64,000 bases of DNA from Spirochaetota bacterium (GTDB lineage Bacteria; Spirochaetota; UBA4802; UBA5550), in assembly GCA_016933025.1 (NCBI GenBank), contig JAFGBT010000003.1, positions 1 to 64,000 on the forward strand, read 5' to 3'. A program made the position numbers and the translations under genes. The notes beneath the pieces were generated by a model. It was not told where the DNA came from. It was given only the letters and a program-made list of their open reading frames with translations, and did not search any database. Shown here one piece after another: positions 9,352 through 18,025 of this stretch; the first letter of the stretch is position 1, and every line of letters starts with the position of its first letter.

Positions 9352-9762
9352 ATGATGATGCACCGCACCAGAACAATGATAATTTCGATCAGTATGTTTC
9401 TTGTCATGCAACTATCAGCATGTATCACCACGCCCGTGACGGTTACCTCGTCGAACACGCCGGTGCATGATAAAAAGATAATTTCGAACCAGGGCCCCGT
9501 TCAAGGGTCCCATTCGGCATGGTCAGTCTTCAGTCTGTGGATGGTTGGCAGGCCGGATATTGATTTGGCGATACAGGACGCGCTCAAGAAGAAGGGGGGC
9601 GATGCCCTTATTAATATATCGTGCTATGAGAAAACCGGATGGTTCTTTTTTGTGTCAAAGCACACGGTTGTGGTCGAAGGGGAAGCGGTCACCTTTGAAA
9701 AGGGGAATCCGGCTGACGGTGATGAGAAGACCAGCAAGGATTACAAGGCAAAAAAAAGATGA
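9352..9762 (+). CDS. Small lipoprotein, first of a paralogous pair
   Basis: This 136-aa protein has a signal peptide ending in a clear lipobox (QLSAC, Cys about residue 24), so it is a predicted lipoprotein. The mature part contains DIDLAIQDALKKKGGDALINI and a C-terminal VVVEGEAVTFEKG. The same layout (D-DLA...A...GD.LI.V...-V.V.G.V) recurs in the next gene, and resembles the small TRL-like lipoprotein group. An AAGGAG sequence lies 5-10 nt before the ATG. It sits 12 bp after the TonB-dependent receptor and overlaps the next gene by 4 bp (ATGA), which suggests translational coupling. Its role is unknown; accessory function at the receptor is inference from position only. Confidence 0.75.
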   Translation: MMMHRTRTMIISISMFLVMQLSACITTPVTVTSSNTPVHDKKIISNQGPVQGSHSAWSVFSLWMVGRPDIDLAIQDALKKKGGDALINISCYEKTGWFFFVSKHTVVVEGEAVTFEKGNPADGDEKTSKDYKAKKR

Positions 9763-10166
9763 CCTGTACGGGAATTACGAAATTGGGAAGCAGTCTGTCC
9801 CTGTGGAACAGGATTCGGCGTGGTATGACATGTCTTGTTATCTCATGTCTCTTGCCGGTCATCAGCACAGGATGCCTGTACAGTCATAAGAGGGTTGCAG
9901 GGCTTGAACCGCATGCCCGGTTAATTGAGGCGCGGAACTACCGGGTTCTGGGCGAGTACGAAGCAAAAAGCAGCAGTTTCAACCTTTTATGGATAATACC
10001 GGTAACGCCGAGGATAGATTACGACCGTGCGGTGAACGAAGCTGTTGCAGCCATGAGGGGTGACAATCTAATTGATGTGCGCACTTGGATGGAGCGGCAG
10101 TTCTGGATAGTCGGAATGGTGGAAATACTTCACGTGAAAGGGAAAGTCATCAAATACGAAAAATAA
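9759..10166 (+). CDS. Small lipoprotein, second of a paralogous pair
   Basis: This 135-aa protein starts in an ATGA overlap with the previous gene. A later ATG at 9825 would give a shorter signal peptide (MTCLVISCLLPVISTGC); both starts lead to the same lipobox STGC. The mature part has YDRAVNEAVAAMRGDNLIDVRTW and ends in EILHVKGKVIKYEK, which aligns by eye with the C-terminal half of the upstream lipoprotein, so the two are probably products of a tandem duplication. The function is unknown. It is the last gene of the receptor-lipoprotein run; the long AT-rich gap follows. Confidence 0.72.
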   Translation: MTCTGITKLGSSLSLWNRIRRGMTCLVISCLLPVISTGCLYSHKRVAGLEPHARLIEARNYRVLGEYEAKSSSFNLLWIIPVTPRIDYDRAVNEAVAAMRGDNLIDVRTWMERQFWIVGMVEILHVKGKVIKYEK

Positions 10167-10752
10167 ACAATAATTGTATAATGCTTATTTTTAATCTGGT
10201 ATTTTTTTTTGAGATAACCCTACTTACCTGATTGGTCCTTTTCCACGGATCTTTTATTTTAAAATCTGGGGCATCAGGTCAAATACTCAAACTTCACTAC
10301 ATGGGCAACAATAACAGAAGTGCAATAGCTGTGGTTATCATCCCCACAATAATAAAAACTTGTTTCATCTACTCCCTCCCCCTGAGGAAAATCGTTTAAG
10401 TATCCTACATTCATAAAATACATCCGGGCGGGCTATTTTATTGATTGATATTTCGCAAATACAGCCACACCTGTAGAATTATAGAATTCATTACAGCCCC
10501 ATACACATCAGAATTCTATTTCAATATTTATTTAATATATTATGAATGTGTCTGGTTGACCACATAGTTTAAATAATTTTTTATGTCAACTAAAAGCAGA
10601 AAAAATAATTAAAAATTTTTTAAATTCTTAGATTGGAATGAGAATTATAAAAATAAAAATTTTCTGATGATAAAATCACTTGATCGAATATTCGCTGGCA
10701 TGATACGGAGAGTACAGATAAACGACTGATTTATTGAAAAAGATTACGTCAT
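10167..10752. other. AT-rich intergenic region, 586 bp
   Basis: This is the longest gap in the window and is visibly richer in A+T than its neighbours, especially 10510-10680. It holds a 23-codon minus-strand ORF (10297-10368, listed separately). It also holds an inverted repeat ATAGAATTC (10481-10489)/GAATTCTAT (10511-10519) with a 21-nt spacer, and a weaker one, ACCTGAT (10226-10232)/ATCAGGT (10273-10279). I see no tRNA, no convincing riboswitch and no mobile-element ends. The right part presumably contains the promoter of the pseudouridine synthase gene. Confidence 0.6.
10297..10368 (-). CDS. Possible 23-aa single-helix membrane peptide
   Basis: On the minus strand the sequence GGGGGAGGGAG, a strong Shine-Dalgarno match, is followed after 3 nt (TAG) by an ATG at 10368 and 23 sense codons to a TAG. 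The peptide begins MKQVFIIVG, continues almost entirely with hydrophobic residues (TTAIALLLLLP), and would form one transmembrane helix. Small inner-membrane peptides of this size (for example KdpF- or CydX-like) are known to stabilise larger complexes, but I see no specific match and no partner gene beside it. Evidence is only the ribosome site, the composition and the position in an otherwise empty gap. Confidence 0.45.
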   Translation of the reverse strand: MKQVFIIVGMITTAIALLLLLPM

Positions 10753-10791
10753 ATGCTTTTACAATCACGGCAGGTATATGTCGGAAAGACT

Positions 10792-11733
10792 ATGGAATTT
10801 TTAACCGAGTACAGAATAAGCGAACGATACGCACGCAGGCGTATAGACCAGTTCCTATCTTTTAGATACGGATATTTAAGCAGGACGGAATGGCAGAAGG
10901 AGATACGCAGGGGGAAAATTTACTATAACGGTGCTGTCCTGACACGATATGACCGGAAGACAAAGGCCGGGGACGTGCTCTCCTATTCCGGCAGGGACGC
11001 TGCGGAACCCGAGGTCGACAGGAATTATTCCATCATATATGAGGATGAATTTCTGCTGGGAGTCAACAAGCCGGGGAACCTTCCTGTCCACCCAGCCGGC
11101 ATATTTTACCATAATACGCTTCTCACCATCCTTGAAAGGGATTACGGCACAAAGCTACATCTGCTCCACAGGCTAGACCGTGAAACATCAGGCGTTGTTG
11201 TTCTCGCAAAGAATTCGGACATCTCTGTTCGGATACACCGTGACTTCGCGTCGGTTAAAAAGAAGTACCTGGCCCTGGTGCATGGGATGCCGGAGCTGGA
11301 TGAATTTGTTATTGATCTACCTGTAGATCATGACAAAGATTCCGGCGTGGAGCACAAACGGGTCGCCCGTGCCGGAGGGCGTGATGAGGCATGTACCAGC
11401 TTTACCAGGCTTCTTTCTTTCAACAATTACAGCCTTATGAAGGCAGCTCCTGTTACCGGCCGGCAGCACCAGATACGGGTACATTTGAAATACGCAGGGC
11501 ACCCGATTGTGGGGGACAAGCTGTATGGGAACGATGAAAGCGCCTGGGACGAATTCATAACGAACGGCCCGAGTGATCGGTTGACGAAAAGGCTCGGCTT
11601 CAGGCGCTCGGCCCTTCATTCCCGATCGATCAGTTTTTATCATCCGGTTATGAAGAGAAGAATGTGCCTCAGGGCGCCGTTCCCGGAGGACATGAGGCAA
11701 TTTATACGTGAGGGGAATGGCGACAATGGCTGA
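10792..11733 (+). CDS. RluA-family 23S rRNA/tRNA pseudouridine synthase
   Basis: The enzyme isomerises uridine to pseudouridine in structured RNA. Residues about 1-65 form an S4-like RNA-binding region (YARRRIDQFL, LSRTEWQKEIRRGKIYYNG, AGDVLSYSG). The catalytic core has HRLDRETSGVVVLAKN with the essential Asp, KKYLALVHG, and a later GRQHQIRVHLKYAGHPIVGDKLYG, all hallmark RluA-family motifs. An upstream ATG at 10753 is possible, but the ATG at 10792 has a GGAAAG sequence before it and gives the usual N-terminus (313 aa). The target uridine cannot be told from sequence. Its 3' end overlaps the DUF4416 gene by 8 bp. Confidence 0.9.
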   Translation: MEFLTEYRISERYARRRIDQFLSFRYGYLSRTEWQKEIRRGKIYYNGAVLTRYDRKTKAGDVLSYSGRDAAEPEVDRNYSIIYEDEFLLGVNKPGNLPVHPAGIFYHNTLLTILERDYGTKLHLLHRLDRETSGVVVLAKNSDISVRIHRDFASVKKKYLALVHGMPELDEFVIDLPVDHDKDSGVEHKRVARAGGRDEACTSFTRLLSFNNYSLMKAAPVTGRQHQIRVHLKYAGHPIVGDKLYGNDESAWDEFITNGPSDRLTKRLGFRRSALHSRSISFYHPVMKRRMCLRAPFPEDMRQFIREGNGDNG

Positions 11734-12247
11734 GCCGATTGTTCCTCCCCGGGCCAAGCTCTTTGCCGGCATACTCTTCAGTTCAGAGGCTGTATGCGCG
11801 GAAGTAGAGAAAATTCTGATGAAGAAATTCGGCGAAGTGGATTACAGGACAAGGAATATTCCGTTTGCGCACACTAAATATTACCGCGACATGGGCTCAC
11901 CGCAGTACAAGGTTCTCCTCTCGTTCAGGAAGCTGATACGTCGCGAGGACATCGTCGACATTAAGCTTTATACAAACAGAATAGAAAAGCGATTTACAGA
12001 ACATACTGTCAGGAATGTGAACATCGATCCCGGATATCTCACACTCTCAAACGTCTATCTTGCCACCTGCAAGGAATTCTTTCATCGCGCGTATCTCAGC
12101 AGGGGAGTGTATCTTGAAAACGAATACCGCTTTGTAGCGAAGCGCTATCAACCCTGGGAGTGGACTTATCCCGATTATCAGAAACCCGAGTACCTCTATT
12201 TCTTTCATGAAATGAGGAGACTCTACAGCAACCAGATGAAGCACTGA
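11726..12247 (+). CDS. DUF4416 family protein
   Basis: The protein begins PPRAKLFAGILFSSE and contains FGEVDYRTRNIPFAHTKYY, NIDPGYLT and YLSRGVYLENEYR, and ends with a WTYPDYQ region; this is the pattern of DUF4416, found in spirochaetes, Deltaproteobacteria and other anaerobes. The function of the family is unknown. Three starts are possible (GTG 11708, ATG 11717, ATG 11726). I chose 11726 (173 aa) because AGGGGA lies 9 nt before it. It overlaps the end of the pseudouridine synthase gene, which suggests an operon. The archease gene converges on it with only 3 bp between the stops. Confidence 0.82.
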   Translation: MAEPIVPPRAKLFAGILFSSEAVCAEVEKILMKKFGEVDYRTRNIPFAHTKYYRDMGSPQYKVLLSFRKLIRREDIVDIKLYTNRIEKRFTEHTVRNVNIDPGYLTLSNVYLATCKEFFHRAYLSRGVYLENEYRFVAKRYQPWEWTYPDYQKPEYLYFFHEMRRLYSNQMKH

Positions 12248-12250
12248 GTT

Positions 12251-12682
12251 TCACACGTCAACCACGACAGTAGCCGTCCACTCGTCATTGTGCCGCTCGA
12301 TACTGAGCCGGTGCATGGTTATTGCCTTGATGTCTACCGCGAACAGATGGCGCTTCCTGTCCAGTGTTTCGCCCATGGCTGAGCATTCACAGGTATAACT
12401 GTTTTCCGAACCACGTATGCGCACGCGTTTGGGGAGGAGAATAAGACGCTCAGAGTCCTTGCGATAGATGAATTCCGAAAGAAAATCGAAGTAAAGCATT
12501 TCAAGGTCCGAAGCTTCGCAGGAAAAAGTGATGGATTTCATGGGCAGTACAGTTTCGATGTTTTGCATCATGATGGAGAAAAGGGCATGTGCCCCGGCGA
12601 TGAAGATTTCATCAAGGTCTTTTCCTCGCACGCGAAATGCTATGTCGGCCCTGCTGATACCGTCGAGTATCTCGTAGGTCAT
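12251..12682 (-). CDS. Archease, RtcB-activating protein
   Basis: Archease speeds guanylylation of the RNA ligase RtcB and lets it turn over repeatedly. The 143-aa protein starts MTYEILDGISRADIAFRVRGKDLDEIFIAGAHALFSIM, the typical archease N-terminus with the conserved Asp/His-rich metal site region. It has the LYDFL-like segment LYFDFLSEFIYRKD and ends with a WTATVVVDV strand. Archease proteins are often encoded next to rtcB, as here: rtcB ends 5 bp upstream, so the two are surely co-transcribed. It acts in the cytosol. Confidence 0.9.
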   Translation of the reverse strand: MTYEILDGISRADIAFRVRGKDLDEIFIAGAHALFSIMMQNIETVLPMKSITFSCEASDLEMLYFDFLSEFIYRKDSERLILLPKRVRIRGSENSYTCECSAMGETLDRKRHLFAVDIKAITMHRLSIERHNDEWTATVVVDV

Positions 12683-12687
12683 TACGG

Positions 12688-14142
12688 CTATCCCTTGATG
12701 TTCCCGATCGGAATGAATTTGGCGACAACATGGCTGAGCCCGCCGTGTGCGGTCGCCTCGATAACATGATCGACGTTTTTATAAGCGCCGCCTGCTTCCT
12801 CGGCGAGTCCGGGAAAGGACGAGGTGAGAACATATATCCCACGGTCTTCAAGTTTTTTTTGGAGCTCCCTGCCGTTGAAGGAGGTCTTGGCCTGATGTCG
12901 GGACATCACACGGCCGCTACCGTGGCAAGTGGAATAAAAGGCGTCGGCGGCGGTCGGCACACCGGTCAAAAGGTACGACCCGGTTTCCATGCTCCCGCCG
13001 ATCAAGACCGGCTGACCGCAGGCGCGGTAGCGGTCAGGTATACCCGCCATGCCCGATGCAAAGGCGCGGGTAGCGCCCTTCCTGTGTATGAGCAGCGTGC
13101 GCTCTCTGCCGTCGATAACCTGTTTTTCCAGCTTAGCGGTATTATGGCAGACGTCATACAGAAGCCCGAGACCGAGGTCGGCCGGGCTCCTTTTGAATAT
13201 TTCGCTGAACGCGCACTTCACCGCATGCATGATCATCTGGCGGTTTAAAAATGCGTAATTAATCGCGCAATTCATAGCCTTGAAGTAGTCTTGGCCTTCG
13301 TTCGACATAAACGGGGCGCAGGCAAGCTCGCGGTCGGGCATGGAGAGGCCGAATTTGCTTCTCATGACAGAAAGGAATTTTTTCAGATAGTCCGTGGCTA
13401 TCTGGTGCCCCAAGCCGCGGCTCCCTGAATGGATCATGACCATGATCTGGCCGTCGCGGGTGATACCGAACTGCTCGGCCAGCTTAGCGTCAAAGATATT
13501 CTTTGTGCGAGCCACCTGGATCTCGAGATAGTGGTTGCCGGAACCCAGGCTCCCGATCTGCTCCTTGCCACGATCGCGGGCCCGCTGCGACACGGCGGCA
13601 GGGTCGGCATTAGCCATACAGCCTCCCTCCTCGATATATTCGAGATCGCTTTTCTCTCCGTAGCCGTTATCAACAGCCCAGCGAGCTCCCATGGTCATGG
13701 CGTCGTCAAGGCTCGCCCTGTTCACGCTGACCAGGCCTTGGGAGCCGACGCCTGAGGGGATACGGTTAAAAAGCATCTGGACAAGGGACTTCAATTTAGG
13801 CTTGATTTCATCGATGGTAAGCGAGGTCGTCATCAGGCGGACACCGCAGTTTATGTCAAAACCGATGCCGCCGGGCGAGATTACTCCGTTGTCCGGGTCG
13901 ATTGCCGCCACGCCGCCGATGGGGAAGCCGTATCCTGAATGTCCGTCGGGCATGCATATGGCATGCTTTATAATGCCGGGGAGAAGCGTGACATTGGTGA
14001 GCTGTTCAAGCACCGCGTTGTCCATATTCTCCAGGAGGGCATGAGAGGCGTAAATGCGGGCAGGTACGCGCATACCAGGCTTGTAATCCTGTGGAATTTC
14101 ATAGAGATAATCGTTAAGTTTTTGTATACCGGCTGTTTTCAT
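12688..14142 (-). CDS. rtcB: tRNA-splicing/RNA repair ligase RtcB
   Basis: RtcB joins RNA 2',3'-cyclic phosphate or 3'-phosphate ends to 5'-OH ends using GTP and Mn2+. Diagnostic motifs are DINCGVRLM (metal Asp/Cys), GSGNHYLEIQ, IHSGSRGLGHQ and CHGSGRVMSRHQAK with the guanylylated His. A longer reading frame starts at a TTG (14217). The ATG at 14142 gives the usual start (MKTAGIQKLNDYLYEIP) and length (484 aa), so it is preferred. Archease follows after 5 bp. The chemoreceptor gene lies 82 bp upstream on the same strand and could drive it. In bacteria RtcB serves RNA repair after nuclease stress; no RtcR-like sigma-54 regulator is seen here. Confidence 0.95.
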   Translation of the reverse strand: MKTAGIQKLNDYLYEIPQDYKPGMRVPARIYASHALLENMDNAVLEQLTNVTLLPGIIKHAICMPDGHSGYGFPIGGVAAIDPDNGVISPGGIGFDINCGVRLMTTSLTIDEIKPKLKSLVQMLFNRIPSGVGSQGLVSVNRASLDDAMTMGARWAVDNGYGEKSDLEYIEEGGCMANADPAAVSQRARDRGKEQIGSLGSGNHYLEIQVARTKNIFDAKLAEQFGITRDGQIMVMIHSGSRGLGHQIATDYLKKFLSVMRSKFGLSMPDRELACAPFMSNEGQDYFKAMNCAINYAFLNRQMIMHAVKCAFSEIFKRSPADLGLGLLYDVCHNTAKLEKQVIDGRERTLLIHRKGATRAFASGMAGIPDRYRACGQPVLIGGSMETGSYLLTGVPTAADAFYSTCHGSGRVMSRHQAKTSFNGRELQKKLEDRGIYVLTSSFPGLAEEAGGAYKNVDHVIEATAHGGLSHVVAKFIPIGNIKG

Positions 14143-14224
14143 GACACCAGAACTCGTGAAACAGGGGAGTTGAGTAACCGGCAAGAAGCCCTCAATTGCT
14201 GCATCGGAATCTTTCAATAAGAAG

Positions 14225-15787
14225 TCACTGTATCATTTTTTGAAGATTGTCCATGTCGTTGGTCAGGCTCTCAGAGAGCTGCAGCAGCTTTTCCGACATG
14301 TCAGCAAGGTTCAGATAAAACACATCGATCTTTACGATTATATCCTGCGACAGGCCGACCTCCCTCATGCTTTTTTCGGAGAGTTCGTCTATCAGGTTTG
14401 AAAATGTGTGGAATCCCTCTATGTGGCCGATAAGCGTCTGTACGTCATTGTCCTCGGTCAGAATGAGCGACTCCAGCATATGCAGAAAATTCCTGTTCTG
14501 GTCAAGGAAATCGACTATCTCCTGGAGATTCAGCGAGGTTTCGGTTATCTGAACGGACGCGTCCCTGATTCTGTTGACCGAGAGCCGTATAATGTCGCCG
14601 ATTTCCTTGGCGGACGAGATGCTCGTATCGGCGAGCTTGGATATTTCATCAGCGACAACCGCGAAGCCCCGGCCGTGCTCACCCGCGCGTGCTGATTCAA
14701 TAGACGCGTTCAGGGAGAGGAGGTTTGTTTTATCTGCTATTTCGTTTATGGTATTCGATATCTCTTCAATGCGGGATGATTCCTCCCTGAGCTTGTCGAT
14801 AACCGAAGCCGCCTGCTTGAGGTTCGTATTGCACTGGTCGGAAAGTTCCATGAATTTTTTTGCTTCTTCCCGCGCCTCCCTGCTGGATGAGGAGGTGTGC
14901 TGGAACTCAGTGCGCAGCCTGTCAATCAGGCTCATACCCATCACCGTGGCGTCGAGCTGCTTCTTGGTTTCTTGAGTGATTGCGTGGAATGAGGTGAGGA
15001 GATCTATCCCCATGCTCTTGCTCTGCTCGAACAGCTCGGATTGCTGGGAAACGGTGTCGTTTATTTTTTTCGAGAATTCTCCGATGATTTCGGAGGCTTC
15101 AAGGACACTGGTAACAAGGTTGCGTGATCCATCGATAATTTTTTCGATTTTATTCTTTTCGTTTATGATGAGCATTTTCTGTTCTTCGAGCTGGTTTGAT
15201 TTTTCCCAGCTGCGGAACCGAATACGGTCCAGTATAAAAGAAAAGATAAGGGTAAAGAACGAAGCAGTGGCAAGATCGGTGAACTTGTACTGGTCCTGAA
15301 TTGTCGCGAACCGCATCCCCCCGAAAATCCCAATTGAGAAAAAAAGGGCAAGAGATGCAATTACCATTGTCCAGATAATGGATTTTTTAAGGGGTGCGAC
15401 AATCGGAATTAACAGAACAAAAATATATCCGCCCAAATACACCGGGTTTCCCTTTGCCAATCCGGTTACGATGCCCGTGGCCAGTTCAAGATAGGAGCCA
15501 AGCAATGCCAGGAGCCACATGGGCCGCTTCTTAAAGAACGGCAGAAAATATAAGATAATAACAAGAATCGATGCTAGTGACAGTCCGTATCTCAGGTGCA
15601 CTATGCTCGGCTCATCAGGAACAAGCTGGCTGTCGATAGGAACATAGTTGAGCCAGGCGAACAGGCAGATCAATGCGGCGGGGGGAACAATTCTGCTCGA
15701 TTGAAAATGAAGCTCTCCTGAGAACGTGGAAGGAAAGTAACTTCTCTCCGGAAGCAGGAAATTCTTTATAGTCTTCAGCATGGGCAT
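14225..15787 (-). CDS. Methyl-accepting chemotaxis protein with multi-pass membrane sensor
   Basis: This is a 520-aa chemoreceptor. Residues about 30-175 contain five to six hydrophobic segments (such as [38 protein letters not shown]) with hardly any periplasmic loop, so it probably senses within the membrane or through its energy state. No HAMP domain is evident. Residues about 190-515 are a long coiled coil with the conserved signalling tip ([35 protein letters not shown]), which contacts CheA/CheW. A second ATG at 15781 has a better spaced GAGA sequence. A good promoter lies 32 bp upstream. rtcB and archease follow on the same strand. Confidence 0.92.
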   Translation of the reverse strand: MPMLKTIKNFLLPERSYFPSTFSGELHFQSSRIVPPAALICLFAWLNYVPIDSQLVPDEPSIVHLRYGLSLASILVIILYFLPFFKKRPMWLLALLGSYLELATGIVTGLAKGNPVYLGGYIFVLLIPIVAPLKKSIIWTMVIASLALFFSIGIFGGMRFATIQDQYKFTDLATASFFTLIFSFILDRIRFRSWEKSNQLEEQKMLIINEKNKIEKIIDGSRNLVTSVLEASEIIGEFSKKINDTVSQQSELFEQSKSMGIDLLTSFHAITQETKKQLDATVMGMSLIDRLRTEFQHTSSSSREAREEAKKFMELSDQCNTNLKQAASVIDKLREESSRIEEISNTINEIADKTNLLSLNASIESARAGEHGRGFAVVADEISKLADTSISSAKEIGDIIRLSVNRIRDASVQITETSLNLQEIVDFLDQNRNFLHMLESLILTEDNDVQTLIGHIEGFHTFSNLIDELSEKSMREVGLSQDIIVKIDVFYLNLADMSEKLLQLSESLTNDMDNLQKMIQ

Positions 15788-15818
15788 TTCTCGAATGATA
15801 TAATGTAACTATACGCGT

Positions 15819-15846
15819 ATAATAGACGGGATAGGGCAGATGTCAA
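15819..15846 (-). promoter_or_regulatory. Sigma-70-type promoter of the chemoreceptor gene
   Basis: On the minus strand TTGACA (15841-15846) is followed after 16 nt by TATTAT (15819-15824), five of six matches to the -10 consensus. Transcription would begin near 15812, giving a leader of about 25 nt before the chemoreceptor ATG at 15787. The site falls in the 65-bp gap after the upstream hydrolase gene. Confidence 0.7.
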
Positions 15847-15852
15847 GATATT

Positions 15853-16641
15853 TCAGGAAACGATTGATCCCGCCAGCCTGCGTATGGCGTCAAGGTATTC
15901 ACGCATCCCGTACATGAAGATGGTGTTGTGATCGGCGCCTGGTATGATAAGAATCTCTTTTTCTCGGGAGTGCGAAGACTCGAAAAGCTTCTGGCCGTCG
16001 CTTAACGGAATGATCTGGTCGCGCTGGGCATGGATGATGAGCGTTGGCCCCGTGAATTTTTTGATTTTTTCGTAGTTCCTGAATCCTTCATCTTCACGGA
16101 GTCCAAGACTGTCAATGTTAACGCCGATCAGGCGCAGGAGGGGAAGGGCGAAGGCAAAGCCGCTATCGATGATGAGCGCATCGATGCGGTCGGCATGATG
16201 CGAGGCTATCTCCAGGGCCGATGCGCTTCCGAGGGAACGCCCCATCACAATAAATCTGCCGACGTGACCGTTGTCGTTGAGCCAGGAGCGTGCGTATTCA
16301 AAGATGACAAGGGAATCCTTCATCATCGAGGAAACCGAGGGGCTCCCGCCGGAGCGGCCGTACCCGCGGTAGTCGACCGGCATAAAGTTTATGCCGGATT
16401 TCACGAACAGGGGCCCAAGGTCGTCATAATCCGAAACAATTTCACCATTGCCGTGGAAGAAAAGAATCGTTGGCGATTGCTTACCGGCAATAAATATTTT
16501 TCCCACGATCAGGACCCCGGGATGAACCGGGATTGAAAGTTCGAAGCAATTTTCATCGATTAAGCAGGGCTCACTCTCGGGACGGGGATAAAAAAGGAGG
16601 GATGTAATATCTGGATGGTCGAATCGGGTGTAATCGGTCAT
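15853..16641 (-). CDS. Alpha/beta hydrolase
   Basis: A 262-aa cytosolic hydrolase of the alpha/beta fold. Visible features are the oxyanion region FFHGNGEIV, VDYRGYGRSGG, the nucleophile elbow GRSLGS (Ser is the catalytic nucleophile), an acid in IIHAQRDQIIP, and the catalytic histidine in IPGADHN. This pattern matches the COG1073/bem46-like group. There is no signal peptide. The substrate is unknown. The gene is divergent from the aminotransferase across a 205-bp gap and precedes the chemoreceptor on the same strand, although the latter has its own promoter. Confidence 0.85.
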   Translation of the reverse strand: MTDYTRFDHPDITSLLFYPRPESEPCLIDENCFELSIPVHPGVLIVGKIFIAGKQSPTILFFHGNGEIVSDYDDLGPLFVKSGINFMPVDYRGYGRSGGSPSVSSMMKDSLVIFEYARSWLNDNGHVGRFIVMGRSLGSASALEIASHHADRIDALIIDSGFAFALPLLRLIGVNIDSLGLREDEGFRNYEKIKKFTGPTLIIHAQRDQIIPLSDGQKLFESSHSREKEILIIPGADHNTIFMYGMREYLDAIRRLAGSIVS

Positions 16642-16846
16642 ATGCTGACCTCCGTGATGGTGTGAATCAAGGTATCGCTGTATCGATCATATTCGTCACG
16701 TACAATGTACGAGACATGATAACTCCTGCAGGAGGCGCCTGTCAATTTTTTTGTTGCAATTTAATCGTCTGGATTCATTCTGAATAAACACTCGCGCAGG
16801 TGGAATTTCCGAACGTTGACATACGCACCGGGGAGGGAGGAACGCC

Positions 16847-18025
16847 ATGCCAATAGCGGCACATATCAGTGAATCTATAGAAAAGTCTTCATGGATACGC
16901 AAGATGTTCGAGGAAGGCATCAGGCTGAAAACCGAGTTCGGCGAGGATAACGTTTATGACTTCAGCCTGGGAAATCCGGACCTGGAACCGCCAGAGAAAT
17001 TTTTCGAGGTTTTGAAAAAGCTCACGAAAAAACCGGTGAAGGGGGCCCACGGGTACATGCCAAACGCCGGCTTTCCGTCAGTTTTAAAAACGATAGCGGC
17101 AAAGGTTTCCCGGGAGCAGGGAGCGGATGTCACGGCGGCGCATGTCATTATGACCTGCGGAGCGGCCGGAGGTCTCAACACCGTGCTGAAGACCATCCTG
17201 AACCCGGGAAACGAAGTGATTATTTCGAAGCCCTATTTCGTCGAATATAATTCGTATGTCGGCAATCATAATGGCGTTGCGATGCACGTCGAGAGCAATC
17301 CGGATTTTTCAATCAATATTGACAATATTCAAGCGGCGATTACCCCGAAAACCAAGGCCGTGCTTATCAATTCGCCGAACAATCCGACGGGAAGGGTCTA
17401 CCCGGAACCTCTTATAAAAGAGCTGGCTGAGATGCTATCTAATTTTCATGAAAAGGGACAGACCATATATCTCATTTCTGACGAGCCGTACAGGGAGATC
17501 GTGTATGATGATGTCAGGGTTCCGCCTGTGCTGTCGAATTATACTAATTCAATAGTGGTGAACTCGTATTCAAAGACGCTATCGATCCCGGGAGAGCGTA
17601 TCGGTTACGCAGCAGTGAACCCGGCATGCGAGGATATTGACAATCTCATGGCCGGGCTGATCATGTGCAACAGGATTCTTGGATACGTGAACGCGCCGGC
17701 CCTCATGCAAAGAATCGTTGCCGAGCTCACCGATGTTACCGTTGACATCACGCCCTACAGGAAACGGCGCGAACTTCTTGCAGAAGGTTTGAAGCAATCT
17801 GGATATTCATTTCCAATGCCTGAAGGTGCTTTTTACATATTCTGCAAATCGCCGATCGAAGACGATGTCGCGTTTGTACGGCATTTGCAGAAATTCAATA
17901 TACTTACGGTGCCCGGTAGCGGTTTCGGCGGCCCCGGTTATTTCAGAATGGCGTATTGCGTGTCCGAGGAAGTGATACGTAGGTCAATACCGAAATTCAG
18001 GGAGGCCCTGGAGAAGCTCGGTTAA
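16847..18025 (+). CDS. Pyridoxal phosphate-dependent aminotransferase, class I/II
   Basis: A fold-type I aminotransferase of 392 aa. It shows the PLP pocket motifs NPDLEPP, TCGAAGGLNT, SPNNPTGR (about 178-185), SDEPYREIVYDD and SYSKTLSIPGERIGY, where the Lys forms the Schiff base with PLP and the downstream Arg binds phosphate, and a late FRMAYCVSEE with the substrate-carboxylate Arg. This is the aspartate/alanine-type group; the exact amino donor cannot be fixed. A strong GGGAGGGAGGAA Shine-Dalgarno lies 5-7 nt before the ATG. It ends in a 4-bp overlap with the convergent TPR gene. Confidence 0.9.
   Translation: MPIAAHISESIEKSSWIRKMFEEGIRLKTEFGEDNVYDFSLGNPDLEPPEKFFEVLKKLTKKPVKGAHGYMPNAGFPSVLKTIAAKVSREQGADVTAAHVIMTCGAAGGLNTVLKTILNPGNEVIISKPYFVEYNSYVGNHNGVAMHVESNPDFSINIDNIQAAITPKTKAVLINSPNNPTGRVYPEPLIKELAEMLSNFHEKGQTIYLISDEPYREIVYDDVRVPPVLSNYTNSIVVNSYSKTLSIPGERIGYAAVNPACEDIDNLMAGLIMCNRILGYVNAPALMQRIVAELTDVTVDITPYRKRRELLAEGLKQSGYSFPMPEGAFYIFCKSPIEDDVAFVRHLQKFNILTVPGSGFGGPGYFRMAYCVSEEVIRRSIPKFREALEKLG

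Noticed and set aside
14143..14217. TTG start of rtcB giving 25 extra residues
   Set aside because: The extra residues have no counterpart in RtcB proteins; the ATG at 14142 matches the usual N-terminus.
16811..16818. CGAACGTT before the aminotransferase as a third operator copy
   Set aside because: Only half of the palindrome is present (CGAACGTTGA), so it is most likely chance.
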